DNA of 64,000 nucleotides from Epiperipatus broadwayi (Eukaryota; Onychophora; Udeonychophora; Euonychophora; Peripatidae), in contig JAQFVV010000255.1 of the NCBI GenBank assembly GCA_028023455.1, positions 1,269,699 to 1,333,698 on the forward strand, given 5' to 3'. The notes under the pieces were generated by a model that did no database searches, was not told where the DNA came from, and saw only the letters and a program-made list of their open reading frames with translations. The position numbers were made by a program, and so were the translations under genes. Within the stretch, counting starts at the first letter, position 1; every line of letters starts with the position of its first letter. This document shows positions 20,368-30,954 of this stretch, in pieces.

Positions 20368-23170
20368 TTACACCCACCTCTGTTTTAGAGTAAAATGTGT
20401 CATTTTTGATCACTTTATCTCTTGCAATTTTAATTCTTGACTCTAAAGATTTATTAATTTATTATTTTTCTAAGTTAGCTTTTTAATATATTTTACTTAA
20501 CATACAAAGGGCAATCTGTTTTGACTATCCTTTCCTTCTATCTATGTCGAATACATTGCTCACAATGATCTAAATCATGGATAACGATCACTGGGACAAA
20601 CTAATTTTGTGGCACAGGAATCTTTTGGAAACGACGTGGAAGCAGATTCGCTAACTTACACCGACTTACACATGTATAAAATCGAAACTTCATTTGCCGA
20701 TTCTCTTGATCGAACTTGGAAAAAGAAAGAGTCACTGCAAAATGGCAGGAATTTTTAACTGTCCATTTTTGACTTACGCTTTGGAAAGAGGAATGATCCC
20801 TGACAAGTCCATTATGGGTACTAAAATTTATCCAGTTGGCAGCTTTAAACGTATCTTTAACTAAACATTTCTATACTACCCTCATTCCCTTTTGCTCTAG
20901 ATAAATTCCTACACATGTGTATACATGCAGCATAATTCTACACCTACTAATATTCTAGATATCAAGTTATTACTGGACTTGCTTACAGGGAATCTATAAT
21001 AAACAAATCCCTTTTTTCACGCATCATGAGGTGCAGCAGTGCCAAGAAAATAACCTAAAAGGATATCTGGATAAATACATTTAAAATACGCATGATGAGG
21101 TATCGTATTTACCGAATATTACCAGTGTATGTGCGTATATATACACATGTATACTTACACACTCTTAATACATCTTAGATTGACTTTATATTTTTATTAC
21201 TAATCTTACATTATTTTTAAATTCATATGAACATTATTCTAACATTTGTATTAATCTAATCTCACAATATTATTCTAAACTACCACGGACATCAGTTTTC
21301 ATATTTATTTATATTAACCTTTTAACTGCTAATTTTATCATTGGTTGTATCAGATAAAAATCAAATCTTTTAATTGGCCAACTCACAAACTGAAGACAAA
21401 GCCTATTGTTAAAACATATTCGCCTATAATATTAAATTCAACTCAGATACGTTTATAAAAAGTATATAATTAATTTTTCAGGTCATGAAGAAAACGAAAG
21501 TTCTTTCAAAAATAAATTGCTATTTATTTATTCTAAGATATTCAATATCGGCAACATAAAAGTTATAATGTAAACAAAAAGATCGACTTTTACGTTATAG
21601 AAAAGTAAATATTTCTTTTTACTACATCTTCAATATATTTACTTAAATCTTCAATATTTTTCGAAAATAATTTTGTTTTTTTATTATTCTCTCTGAAAAT
21701 TATGTTTAATTTCCATAAATATTATTTAATAATAATTTAAATCATATTCGAAATGAAAATCTCAGCGTTTTTCTTTATTTTCTTTGATCAGGCAGTTTCT
21801 TTGTTCTTTCCAGCCAATCAGAATGTCTTTTTCGGCTGAGAGCATGCTAAGAACCAATCACAAATAATGTTCCTTCTTTGTTTAGGTTTAAATGCGTTTT
21901 TTTTCTATTTTTTACTTCTAAAATAAATCGGAAGATGTCACCATCGTACAGAACTTTTAAAAACGAATTCAATACGTATTTAACGAATATTTTCGTATAA
22001 AAACTGGCTGAGTTAGAATGATTTCAGATGTCGACGAGGAGCCTCGTAGGAGGCGGGAAAAGGGTTAATCTAATCTCGAATATTATTTTCAACCCTTACT
22101 CAACTTTTTTATCTATGTACGTGTATTCAGAAAAACTATTTTACTTTATTACGATTCATTATTTACTCAACTTTTATTAACTTGTGTATATTCAAAAACA
22201 ACTTACTTTACTACGATTCATTATTACACTGATATATATATATTTTTGACTTGACTTTAAATCCTTTATTTACTTCCTTTTATTACCGTGCATGTATTCC
22301 AAAAAAAAAAATCTATTAGTTTATCACGAGTCACTTTTTATTATTATTTACTACAGATATATTTACGCTTATTTATTTAACTTGATTTTATTGATTATAT
22401 TCTAACTATTTGACCTACTTATTTATTCACAAACATTTTTCTTAATTAATATGTGCGTTGATCACTTTTCCTAAGTATTGACCACTTCAAATTCTTATTT
22501 TTCTAGAGTGCATTTTTAGTTTTTATTTTCATCATTAGGTAATAAATGTAATGTTAAGAGAAGTAGGCAGCAAAGTATAAGGCAATTCAAACACACAGAT
22601 AGATTTTGTGCTGATTTAAACCAACTTTTAATTTCTTTGCCCAAATACTCGCACACACCTCAATCCTAATTTAATACACTTTTTTTTTAATTTTATTTGA
22701 TAATGTTTTATTTTCATTAATACTTTCATTATACACTTATTTATTTCATTTTTATTTTTAAAGCGTTATTTTTACTCTCCCTTTTTTAAAAAAAAAAAAA
22801 AAAAACATTTTCATTTTGCTTGTCTATTTTGATTTACACATTTATTTTGTTTGCGTCACGCTCCACTATGTTCAAGATTTATGAGTTGGGATATCAATAT
22901 AATCGATACGACATAATCGAGGGTTTTGACATAAATTGTTTTATAGATGCTTTGACATTTTAAACTCTAAGATTGTTATTTTATTTTACTAAGACTAACT
23001 TTAATCATTTTTCATTATTCAAACTAACTTTGATTCTCGTTTTTACATTTGTTTAAAAAAAAAACTATCGGTTATTGTTATTTCATTAAACTTTGTTAAA
23101 CATTTTTCATTATTCCAAGTCCATGGTCATTAATAACTAGGTCAAGCCGGCGAATCTGTCAGATTATATA
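20368..23170. other. LTR-element interior without pol
   Basis: AT-rich DNA with no reverse transcriptase, integrase or protease signature on either strand. Two CCAAT boxes (AGCCAATCAG near 21812 and AACCAATCAC near 21853) and a GC-richer palindromic stretch (GACGAGGAGCCTCG near 22033) stand out from the background. They may be regulatory but have no gene attached. Confidence 0.55.
20742..20864 (+). CDS. Small open frame of 40 codons inside the LTR element, unidentified
   Basis: Starts ATGGCAGGAATT and encodes MAGIFNCPFLTYALERGM and onward, ending GSFKRIFN before TAA. It is on the strand opposite to gag. The composition is balanced compared with the AT-rich surroundings, and an upstream 25-codon piece (MDNDHWDKLILWHRNLLE, from 20578) is similarly ordinary in composition. 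I do not recognise either. They may be fragments of a captured exon or chance. Confidence 0.2.
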   Translation: MAGIFNCPFLTYALERGMIPDKSIMGTKIYPVGSFKRIFN

Positions 23171-23173
23171 TTT

Positions 23174-23836
23174 TTAATTTTTGTCTGGTGGTTCTTTATT
23201 ATTCAGCCCTCCAAATAACTTTAGTGACCTAGCGTTACATGTTCCTTTTTCTATATTTCCTTTGGCTATCACAAAGACATTGAAGTCAGTTTGAGGGACT
23301 ATACTATATGGGCTTTTGTAAATCATCTGAATTTTTTTTAAAATGTGTTTCTGAGGATGACTCATGGAGTTATTTGTAATGTGCATATTCGTACTCAGCT
23401 GGTCTGGCTTTTTTATTTCAGTTTGTGGGCTATTTTGACTACAATTTATCTGATTTACTTTTACAGTTAAATTTGTAACTTCAACTTTTGTCTCTTCAAT
23501 TATTTTTCTATCTTCTATCTTATTTTTTTCTATTACTTGGTAAGCAGTCTCTATTTGATTTTCTATTTGTGTTTTAATCTCTTCTATTTCTTCCCTAATT
23601 TCTTCTTTTATTTTATTCTGGCCCATTTCGATCTGGTCCTTTAACTTTTTAAGCATTTCAGCTTGCCCTTCCAATTTACTCTTCATTTCATTATTTTGGT
23701 TTTTAAGCTCTTCAGCTATTTTTTTATATTCTTCGGCTGTTTCTTTTTGTTTTTCAAACATGCTGGTTAGTAAAGCTATGATTTCTCTTTTTTCCTTGTT
23801 GGGGCTATTTTCTATATTTTTACCTTGAGTTTCCAT
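23174..23836 (-). CDS. Gag-like coiled-coil protein of the LTR element, 220 codons
   Basis: Starts METQGKNIENSPNK. Residues about 25-130 are a long charged coiled coil (KKIAEELKNQNNEMKSKLEG, EEIREEIEEIKTQIENQ). The C-terminal 90 residues are less regular, with a proline/asparagine-rich stretch and the end GGLNNKEPPDKN. N-terminal coiled coils are common in invertebrate retrotransposon gag proteins, and the position just inside the 5' LTR fits. No zinc knuckle or capsid motif is evident, and the frame ends before any protease. It is probably a truncated gag. A non-gag accessory protein is possible. Confidence 0.5.
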   Translation of the reverse strand: METQGKNIENSPNKEKREIIALLTSMFEKQKETAEEYKKIAEELKNQNNEMKSKLEGQAEMLKKLKDQIEMGQNKIKEEIREEIEEIKTQIENQIETAYQVIEKNKIEDRKIIEETKVEVTNLTVKVNQINCSQNSPQTEIKKPDQLSTNMHITNNSMSHPQKHILKKIQMIYKSPYSIVPQTDFNVFVIAKGNIEKGTCNARSLKLFGGLNNKEPPDKN

Positions 23837-24234
23837 TTTGGCTTTATTTATTTTTTTTATAATTTATAATTTTAAACACTTTTTATCATTATTTTTAATA
23901 CCGTATTTTATTCACTTTAATAAGTTTACTAATTTCTATTTTATTTATTTCTTACTAAACTGGAAATACACACTGACTCTGCCCCTCCTTTGTCCATTTT
24001 TCTCCACTCGATCTTAATGCTTTAACTCCGCTCAAACATTCAACTGTCTCTGATTTAACATAATGATTTATTTTAAATAACATATATAGCGTAAATCTCT
24101 TTTCATTTAAAGAAAACAAAGTTTTTGGTCAATTCTTTTTTTTTTAAATTAAAATGCTTTAACATACGCAATTTAGCTTTTGTATAGAAAATTTTTTTAA
24201 ACAAGAAACAAAGTATTTATTTACTATTGTTTCT

Positions 24235-24268
24235 TAGGTCCAGCCCCAAATGTTGGGAAAGCCATTTA
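24235..24268 (-). promoter_or_regulatory. Candidate primer-binding region of the LTR element
   Basis: Immediately inside the right LTR, the minus strand reads TAAATGGCTTTCCCAACATT and then TGGGGCTGGACC. A TGG-start stretch within a few bases of the 5' LTR is the usual site complementary to a tRNA 3' end. The tRNA cannot be named by eye. Confidence 0.4.
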
Positions 24269-25929
24269 TGTACCAGGTTGAACTGCTGAAACCACTTACT
24301 TATACATATATATAAGTTTTGGCCAGTTTCAAACTCCTTCCTAATACATTTATAATCTTATAAATGTTACGTGAACGAACTGGCACATTCGAGCAAAATG
24401 GGAGATCTTATTGATAGCTTTAACTATCAAGAATGGCCCATCTCAGCTGCTAGATTCAAACCCCTACTATCCAAATACTTTATTTGTTTGCCATCTAGTC
24501 TAATGACTAATGTATTCAGGCAGTAGGCTCATAATCCAGCGCTCGAAACATTCCCTAAAACTAGCTCAGTCTAATTTTAATTCAATAACAAAATTATACA
24601 AAATTAGTGGTGGAAAGAATTAATAAAAAAGTTGGTAAAAAGAATTGACCGACAAATAAAGTTTAAGTTTGAAGATATTTTATTTTAATTAACGTTAATT
24701 AAGTTTAAAGATAATTTATTACCCAACATTAACTGACTAAATTTAAACATCTTTATAAATCTAATTTAACACACACACATTTTTAAAGTAACACATTATA
24801 ACATATATCTGGTGAAAAGCATAAATAATATGTGACATCATTAAATTATCTCACTTTCACACACATTCACATCAATAGTTCATTTTATGCATGCTTAAGA
24901 GTTCAAATTACTTTACTCAGTAGGATTGACGAATTACAGTGGTGGCTACTACATATAAATGATAATAAATAAATGTTTACCTAGGATTTTTGGAACATGG
25001 ATATTGCTTGTTGTTGGCTGCTTCTGCTGCTTCTGATGGATTATATCTAACCGGTTAGATTTGGATGTTTCTTGAAGAGATTTTATGCGAAATCATTGGT
25101 TTTATTCTTGAAGACAGTTGAACGTTTGATGGAGGGTTTCTGAGTTGTTATGCAGACATTATTTCACAGGCAGGTTTTGATGATCTTGTTGGACTAAAAA
25201 GGCTGAAGCATGAGCATATATTTCCAAAAGCTGCTCAACAATGCATTTTTGTTTCTGGAAACATAATAGGAATTGCACTGTTGTCTGAATTGAAACAAGA
25301 CTGTCACTGCAAACTAGACTGAAAAAACTGAACTCTGATAAAAATCTGGCTATTTATGTATCCGAATTGTTTTCATTTTAATATCCTCCGGCAATAGGTG
25401 CAATAGTTGTTGTTGAAATTCCATTAGTAATTAATCCTATGACGTGTTTTTGAAGATTGTTTAATTAGTAGTAGCTTTCATAAACATATTGTTTTTATAT
25501 CTTTAATTAGTAGCCCACCGCTGGTGTGGTTTTTTTAAATCTTTATTTAACTTAATAGCCATCGCTGTGTTTTCCAAATATAATTTTTTTTTTAACTTTC
25601 ATTTACATATATATTTTTTTTAATATTGTTCTAACATGTATACATTTATTTACACTTGCACGCACATATATAATTTATTATAATAAGCTTGAATGAAAAG
25701 AGATTTATATTTTTTATAAATTTTAAATCACTTATTTTTACGAATACTAATTTAGAAAAACTTTACTTTCTTTTATAACACTTTTAGTTTGACTTTAAGA
25801 AAAACCCCTTCCCACTTTTAATCTTTTATTTCAAACTCTTTTATGAAAGATTTTTTTTTTTATTTTAATAAGAATTTTTTTTTTAGACAAAATTATTTTA
25901 TATACATGTGCCAAATTGGCCTTGGCACA
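24269..25929 (-). repeat. Long terminal repeat, right copy (5' LTR)
   Basis: About 1661 bp, nearly identical to 18719-20367 with a few percent of differences and small indels, implying a moderately old insertion. It carries tRNA-like boxes (an AGTCATTAGACTAGATGGC-like A box and a GGGTTTGAATCTAGC B box on the minus strand, near 24440-24520), so a SINE may have been incorporated in the LTR before it spread. Confidence 0.9.
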
Positions 25930-25933
25930 ATAT

Positions 25934-26200
25934 ATATATAACTTCAGCATTGGATTTCTTTAATTTGACATGTGTGTTGTTCAAGACTTGTTTGCAAAAT
26001 ATTAGAATGGAATGAAATAACCCTGCTTTGCAAATCAGAAATTTCAATCAATTTAAATTAATTGGAACTTTATTAAATCCATTCTTTGGATAAAATTATA
26101 GATTATCTTTTATATATAAACAAAGATCTCAGTGTAAGGTGGCTATTTTAAGTTGTGTAAATTTTCTAATACTGTAGCTAAATAGTTCAACTATTTGCAG
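25934..26200. mobile_element. Right half of the palindromic element split by the LTR retrotransposon
   Basis: Inverted counterpart of 18440-18718: TTTGCAAATCAGAAATTTCA, AAACAAAGATCTCAGTGTAA and CTAATACTGTAGCTAAATAG are complements of the left half with substitutions. Confidence 0.65.
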
Positions 26201-26224
26201 ATATTTGGTTTGGTAAATTATATT

Positions 26225-26299
26225 CCCTAGTTATATATATATATATATATTGTGCCATTACAATTTGGTAACTAGGGAACTATATATTTATATATATGC

Positions 26300-26337
<38 letters not shown>

Positions 26338-26365
26338 GCATTGAGTTTATTTAATAATATATATA
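26225..26365. repeat. (TA)n microsatellites forming inverted pairs
   Basis: Several pure TA runs are framed by short inverted words (CCCTAGTTATATAT with AACTAGGGA, and GCTGAATATAT with ATATTCAGC). Cruciform-prone simple repeats. No gene is present. Confidence 0.85.
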
Positions 26366-26885
26366 TAATTGTAATAAAAATAATGAGTTATAATGCTAAT
26401 AATATATTTTATAAATAACTATAATAACCCATAGACGTATTTTTACTATTTTAAACTTCTTCAACTGTACAATTTTATTTCAATAATTATTTTATGGATA
26501 TCTTTTACATATATAAATAATGTTCTTCACTTGTAAAAATACTTTTTTCATTTATTAATTTAATATCTGCAGCACCAGTTATATAAAAAAATCCTATTGC
26601 TATAAAAGTTTTCATTAACTATATTGCTTATCTACGCACATACACATATAATTTTATTACTGAAACATTGAAGGTAATAATGTCTACAATATATAAGCAC
26701 ATTATTTTTAAATAAAACTAAAGAGTAATATTTAAAACTATTTCTATGCCTATTTTAATACAAGTTACCATTAATTGATAATATAATTCTAAATTGAGAA
26801 ATTATAATTAATTATTTTGAAAAATTGGCTCCCAAAGGGGCATTATCACTGATGATATATATATGTAAACTATTATAGGGCTTTT
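26366..26885. other. AT-rich stretch, nothing recognised
   Basis: No motif could be supported until the PLE frame opens near 26888. Confidence 0.4.
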
Positions 26886-26887
26886 TC

Positions 26888-27440
26888 ATATACTAAACAA
26901 AAAGATTTTATAACTTCAGAAATTAAGACAGTCCTGCCATATATAAAGGGAATAACTGATGAAATTGTTAATATTTTAAAGAAAAATAATATCCACACAA
27001 TTTATACATTTAAAAAAATTCATGAAGTATTTCCACACTCTAAAAATAAAATTCTTTTGGAGTGCCATGGTTTATATGAAATTCCACGTGGAGTTTGTTC
27101 ACATTTATAAATTAAACAGACCAATTGTAGAATAAATATAAGAAAGGAAGAACACATTTTGGCAGTTAGAGAAAAATCCAACTCATCACATAAAATTAAC
27201 TAACCATGACATCAATTTTAATAAAACACACCTTCTGGCAAAAATTGAACAATATGACCAGAGATTGCTAAGAGAATCTATAGAGATTTTTAAAAGGCCC
27301 AAGAGCATAAATGAAAAGTGTGAATTAAAGAAAATTAACAATATTCGAAAAAGTAATTGGAGAATAAAATATTTTTAAAAACTTTTCAACCAATAGAATT
27401 TGAGTATGAGGAGGAAATAACAGGAAAAAAGCAATGATTT
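26888..27440 (+). pseudogene. Penelope-like element C-terminus with GIY-YIG endonuclease
   Basis: A plus-strand frame reads SYTKQKDFITSEIKTVLPYI and then KGITDEIVNILKKNNIHTIY, the linker between polymerase and nuclease in PLEs. GLYEIPRGVCS (27069-27101) is the GIY block. YIGQTNR-like sequence follows but carries a stop (reads L-stop-IKQTNCRI). Then come RKEEHILAVREKSN and, in another frame, LLAKIEQYDQRLLRESIEIF and KRPKSINE, the conserved C-terminal block. It belongs to a different PLE family from those at 12.2 and 17.1 kb. The polymerase is missing: a 5'-truncated, dead copy. Confidence 0.85.
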
Positions 27441-27850
27441 TAAATCTCATCGCAAACATTCTTATGATTTCAAAAAGAAGCTCTGCTGAAAGTACTTGTT
27501 ACTATACTAAAACACCAGCTATTTAGCTATTATATTTTTACTACATGGAAGCTCCTGGAAAGAATACTGTAATTCATCATTTATCCATGAGAATGTTAGA
27601 ATTAACACACACACACATATATTGCTCATCAGAAATTTTCATAAATTCGAGTATCAGAAATGATAGAAAGTATTTGTATCCATGGATTCTGAGCTCTAGA
27701 GACTATCACTCTATTGTTACTTTAAACCACATGAGGCACAGCTAATGATAATCAGGTGTTGTTGCTTTCCTACAGCATCACACTGCCTAATTATTTTAAA
27801 TATTCTTTGAAAAAGAATTTAACATGCATTTCTTAGCAAGTTCATTTTAT
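27441..27850. other. Probable PLE 3' flank, otherwise nothing recognised
   Basis: AT-rich DNA directly after the PLE frame. A 66-codon open frame at 27545-27745 has no recognisable pattern. Confidence 0.4.
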
Positions 27851-27868
27851 AACATATAATCAAATATT

Positions 27869-28527
27869 AAAACAGACAAAACTCTCCATACAATAATGCC
27901 ACTCAATGCAAGCCAGAGTAATCAATGGATACCAGAAGGCTTGTGCATAAAATCTCTCATCCAATATCCCCAGACTAGTTTCTGGCTTGTGGCCTTCATC
28001 AATGAGGAGTTCTGGATTTGAGAGCACTGCACCTAGATTTTAGGATCTAATGCGACCCTCCAGCAACCATTTTTATCTCTACTTAACTACAAAACTATGA
28101 AAACAAAATTTAAAACACAATAATATTTTCAATCCAAGCTCATTAGCTTATATAGTCATATAGGTCTGATCTCAGTTCAGTACCTATATATTTTGGTGTC
28201 TGGTTCTTTAATAACCATAGCCACCACTATCATATTAAGGCAGGATTGGTATTAAACCACTAAATATCACATGATCACTATTTCATATGCTTGCTCAAAA
28301 CTGTTATTAAAACAGGCAAAATTCTCCATATAGTAGTGCCATTCAGTGCAAACTAGTCTGGGTATATTGGATAAGTAGACACTACATAGGGATTTTATGC
28401 ACAAGCCTTCTGGAATCCATTGATTACTCTGGCTTGCACCGAATGGTGCTACTGAATGGAGATTTTGCCGGTTTTAATAACAGTTATGCGTAAGCATATG
28501 AAATGGTGATCATGTGATGTTTAGTGG
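27869..28527 (-). mobile_element. Hammerhead foldback element, 659 bp, more than one unit long
   Basis: An antisense-oriented copy runs from 27869 past a full unit. The start phrase AAAACAGACAAAACTCTCC recurs at 28309 as AAAACAGGCAAAATTCTCC, giving a unit of about 440 bp. The copy then switches at about 28347 to the sense strand and runs to 28527. TATAATCAAATATT (27855-27868) and TATAATCCAATATT (28528-28541) are a 14-bp target duplication with one mismatch. All three partial arms share the GTGCAAG subfamily variant, against GTGCCAA elsewhere. Confidence 0.9.
27959..28017 (-). ncRNA. Hammerhead ribozyme copy, core base changed
   Basis: Stem I, stem II (GGC/GCC), GAAAC and the GTC cleavage triplet are kept, but the first core base is changed (TTGATGA instead of CTGATGA). 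C3 is required in known hammerheads, so this copy is probably inactive. Confidence 0.7.
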
Positions 28528-28544
28528 TATAATCCAATATTGTA

Positions 28545-29130
28545 AGTGATTTGTAAAATATTTGTTAAAATAAACAAAACACTTTACTTAAATATTGGCT
28601 TTAAAAAAAAAAAGAATAAATAAAATTAATGGTAAAACATTCAATAATATCATTAATAAATAAAATTGATTATATTCAAAAATTAATATAACTTTGAAAT
28701 GGAAATTCATTTACTGAGCTTAAATATAAATCAATATTATTATAATACTTTTTTTAATAATTAGAATGTAAAATAATAAAAGAAAAAACTCAAATTTAAA
28801 TTTATACTTTAAATAGAATAATATAGTATAAATTAAATATTCTAACATTTGCAAATTTCGTTTTTCCTACTCTGGTTATGTTATCAATAATCAATAGAAG
28901 TCAAATGGGAATGATGTAGAAGAAATAGGATTTGCTTCTGGAAAGTTTCTTCAGATATTTTGTTGATTTTATTATAATATCTGTTTTGTATATTGATATA
29001 TCCAGATTTAAATGGTTTATTATATAATTCTAATGTTTATTGAATAGAATACAATGGTAACCTAATGTTAATGTTATCACTTGGTTGTAGATATCCTAAT
29101 ATCTTATTATCTCCATTTACTTTTAGGAAA
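28545..29130. other. AT-rich stretch, nothing recognised
   Basis: No motif could be supported. Confidence 0.4.
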
Positions 29131-29146
29131 ACAATATAATATACAT

Positions 29147-29316
29147 CACATGATCACTATCTCTTATACTAGTACATAATTGTTATTAAACAAGGCAAAG
29201 CTCTTCATACAGTAGTAGGCACTAGATAAACATTTTATGCACAAGCCTTCTGGCATCTATTGATTACTCTGGTTGGCACAGGGTGGCACTACTGTATGGA
29301 GAGTTTTGCCTTGTTT
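29147..29316. mobile_element. Hammerhead-family mini foldback copy, 170 bp
   Basis: Antisense arm (CACATGATCACTATCTCTTA to ATACAGTAGT) joined to a sense arm (AGGCACTAGATAAACATTTT to TTTGCCTTGTTT). AATATAATATACAT (29133-29146) and AATATAACATACAT (29317-29330) form a 14-bp duplication with one mismatch. It has the same length as the copy at 17654-17823 but a different internal junction. Confidence 0.88.
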
Positions 29317-29330
29317 AATATAACATACAT

Positions 29331-29759
29331 GTAAATGTATTTCATGGAACAACTAAATCTGAAAGTATTATCCTAAAGAAACATTTAAATGAACATGGAA
29401 ATAACCCTTCTTAATTATATCAATACCAATAATTTTTATTTGACAAATATATTGGTACTGATGTAAGAAAGAGTTGTTTTTTTTCCAAGTTCATTTAAAT
29501 GACTCTTTGGGAATCAGGCATATAAATTACCATAATAATGTTTTTAGAAATTTTTGTAGGGTTTATATTATCAGTAGTACTTATTTTATAAGCTGTAATT
29601 TATTTATAGGTTTATTAAAATTGTTAGAACTACATTTAGATCTATGAAAGATAATAATAAAATCAATTAAATTATTTCTAATATCTTTGTTATGTAATAA
29701 TAACTATATTGGAAATAGTTTGGTGGTGTGCTATAAATTTTTAACAATGTTTTTATCAT

Positions 29760-29795
<36 letters not shown>

Positions 29796-30229
29796 TACAA
29801 AGAAATTAAGTCATATGTCACATGACCTAATTTAACAAGCTTGTATTACAAATGTTATATATAGAGCTTGCAAATATGCTCTTAATTAAGCTTTGCAATA
29901 TATATATATAACTATATATATTATACAATATACAATATGCTTACTGCTGAACTGGAAATAATCTTAAATTAACTACTCAAACAATATTTTACAATCCAGT
30001 TAATCAAATCATCATCAATACATACTTGCCAACTTTGACATATTAAAATAATCAGGTGATTAATCCATCCAATAAAATTGTTTCATGACTTACAACACTA
30101 ATCTTTAGGTGCATGCGGAGACAAGTAATCAGTTTTTTTAACATAATGAACAAAGTTCATAAAATAATGTTTAATCCTTTTAATATATGACTTTTTTTCA
30201 ATTTGTTAATAAAACTCTTGAGTATTTTT
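29331..30229. other. AT-rich stretch with an (AC)n/(TA)n run
   Basis: A short CA repeat grading into TA lies at about 29760-29795. Otherwise nothing was recognised. Confidence 0.5.
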
Positions 30230-30245
30230 AACAATTATATGTTTT

Positions 30246-30376
30246 GTTTTTTTTTTTGTTTTTTTTTTCCACATGTCATAGCATCGGCCGGGGGGGGGGG
30301 CAACCCCGCAACCGTCTGCAACCAACTGCATGCTTGCAGGGCAACTGCGCTGACCTCTCGGCTAACAACGCTTGAC
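30246..30376 (-). mobile_element. tRNA-derived SINE with poly(A) tail
   Basis: Same family as 6617-6718. A perfect 16-bp duplication AACAATTATATGTTTT flanks it (30230-30245 and 30377-30392). The tail on the minus strand is a long A run interrupted by one C. The B-box side contains a run of ten G on the plus strand (30290s), an unusual expansion. Confidence 0.88.
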
Positions 30377-30754
30377 AACAATTATATGTTTTAATAAAGT
30401 AATTTGTTTTGTGAGCTTGAAAAAATAAAAATATTTTCTAGCAGTATATGTATATTCTAATAATTTTAATGAGCCCATAAATAACTTTTTATATACGTAT
30501 ATTACTGGAAGTTATAAATATATTTATAAATAAATAATAATTTAAAATGCTATAAAATAAATAAAAAATATTTTTACCATTTTACAGCTAAAAGAAAAAA
30601 ATCTAAATAAAGTAACATTATTTATTGTCTGCCTACAACAATCAAATTACTTGTAATAATAAAAAAGAGAGAATCTATACTTAAAGCTAAGCTTTATATA
30701 CTTATTGAATATTATATATTTAAATACACGTATACTATCTATACTAAAGTTAAT

Positions 30755-30944
30755 GTAATTAGAAGGACTTGAACTCAGACTTTCAAGTTTCCCATAACCA
30801 TATACTCCATCTTATACAGCTGATACACATGACCACATATATTTATCTTTTTCATATCTATGTGGTCATATGCATCAGTTGTATAAGATGGAATGGATGA
30901 TTTTGAAGAACTTAAAAGTCTGAGTTCAAGTCCTTTTTAATTAC
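30755..30944. mobile_element. Palindromic element with tRNA-like arms, about 190 bp
   Basis: The arms of about 85 bp are inverted copies: GTAATTAGAAGGACTTGAAC against GAGTTCAAGTCCTTTTTAAT, and TCTTATACAGCTGA against the complement TCAGTTGTATAAGA. The arms contain a B-box-like GAGTTCAAGTCC, so each arm is probably a tRNA-derived SINE half. It ends 10 bp before the right-hand 3-kb LTR-like element. Confidence 0.75.
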
Positions 30945-30954
30945 ATATATATAT

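Larger units (their letters stand above)
18719..25929 (-). mobile_element. LTR retrotransposon, about 7.2 kb, gag remnant but no pol
   Basis: Two direct repeats of about 1.65 kb with TG...CA ends bound a 3.9-kb interior. Flanking ATAT on both sides fits a 4-bp duplication but lies in low-complexity DNA. The only sizeable frame is gag-like and lies on the minus strand next to the right-hand LTR, so the element reads right to left. No protease, reverse transcriptase, RNase H or integrase motifs were found between gag and the left LTR. The element is therefore non-autonomous or internally deleted. Superfamily cannot be assigned. Confidence 0.85.

Noticed and set aside
26838-26866. Hammerhead candidate at CACTGATGATATATATATG
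   Set aside because: The CTGATGA word is followed by TA repeats and TAAAC. There is no GAAA and no stem I.
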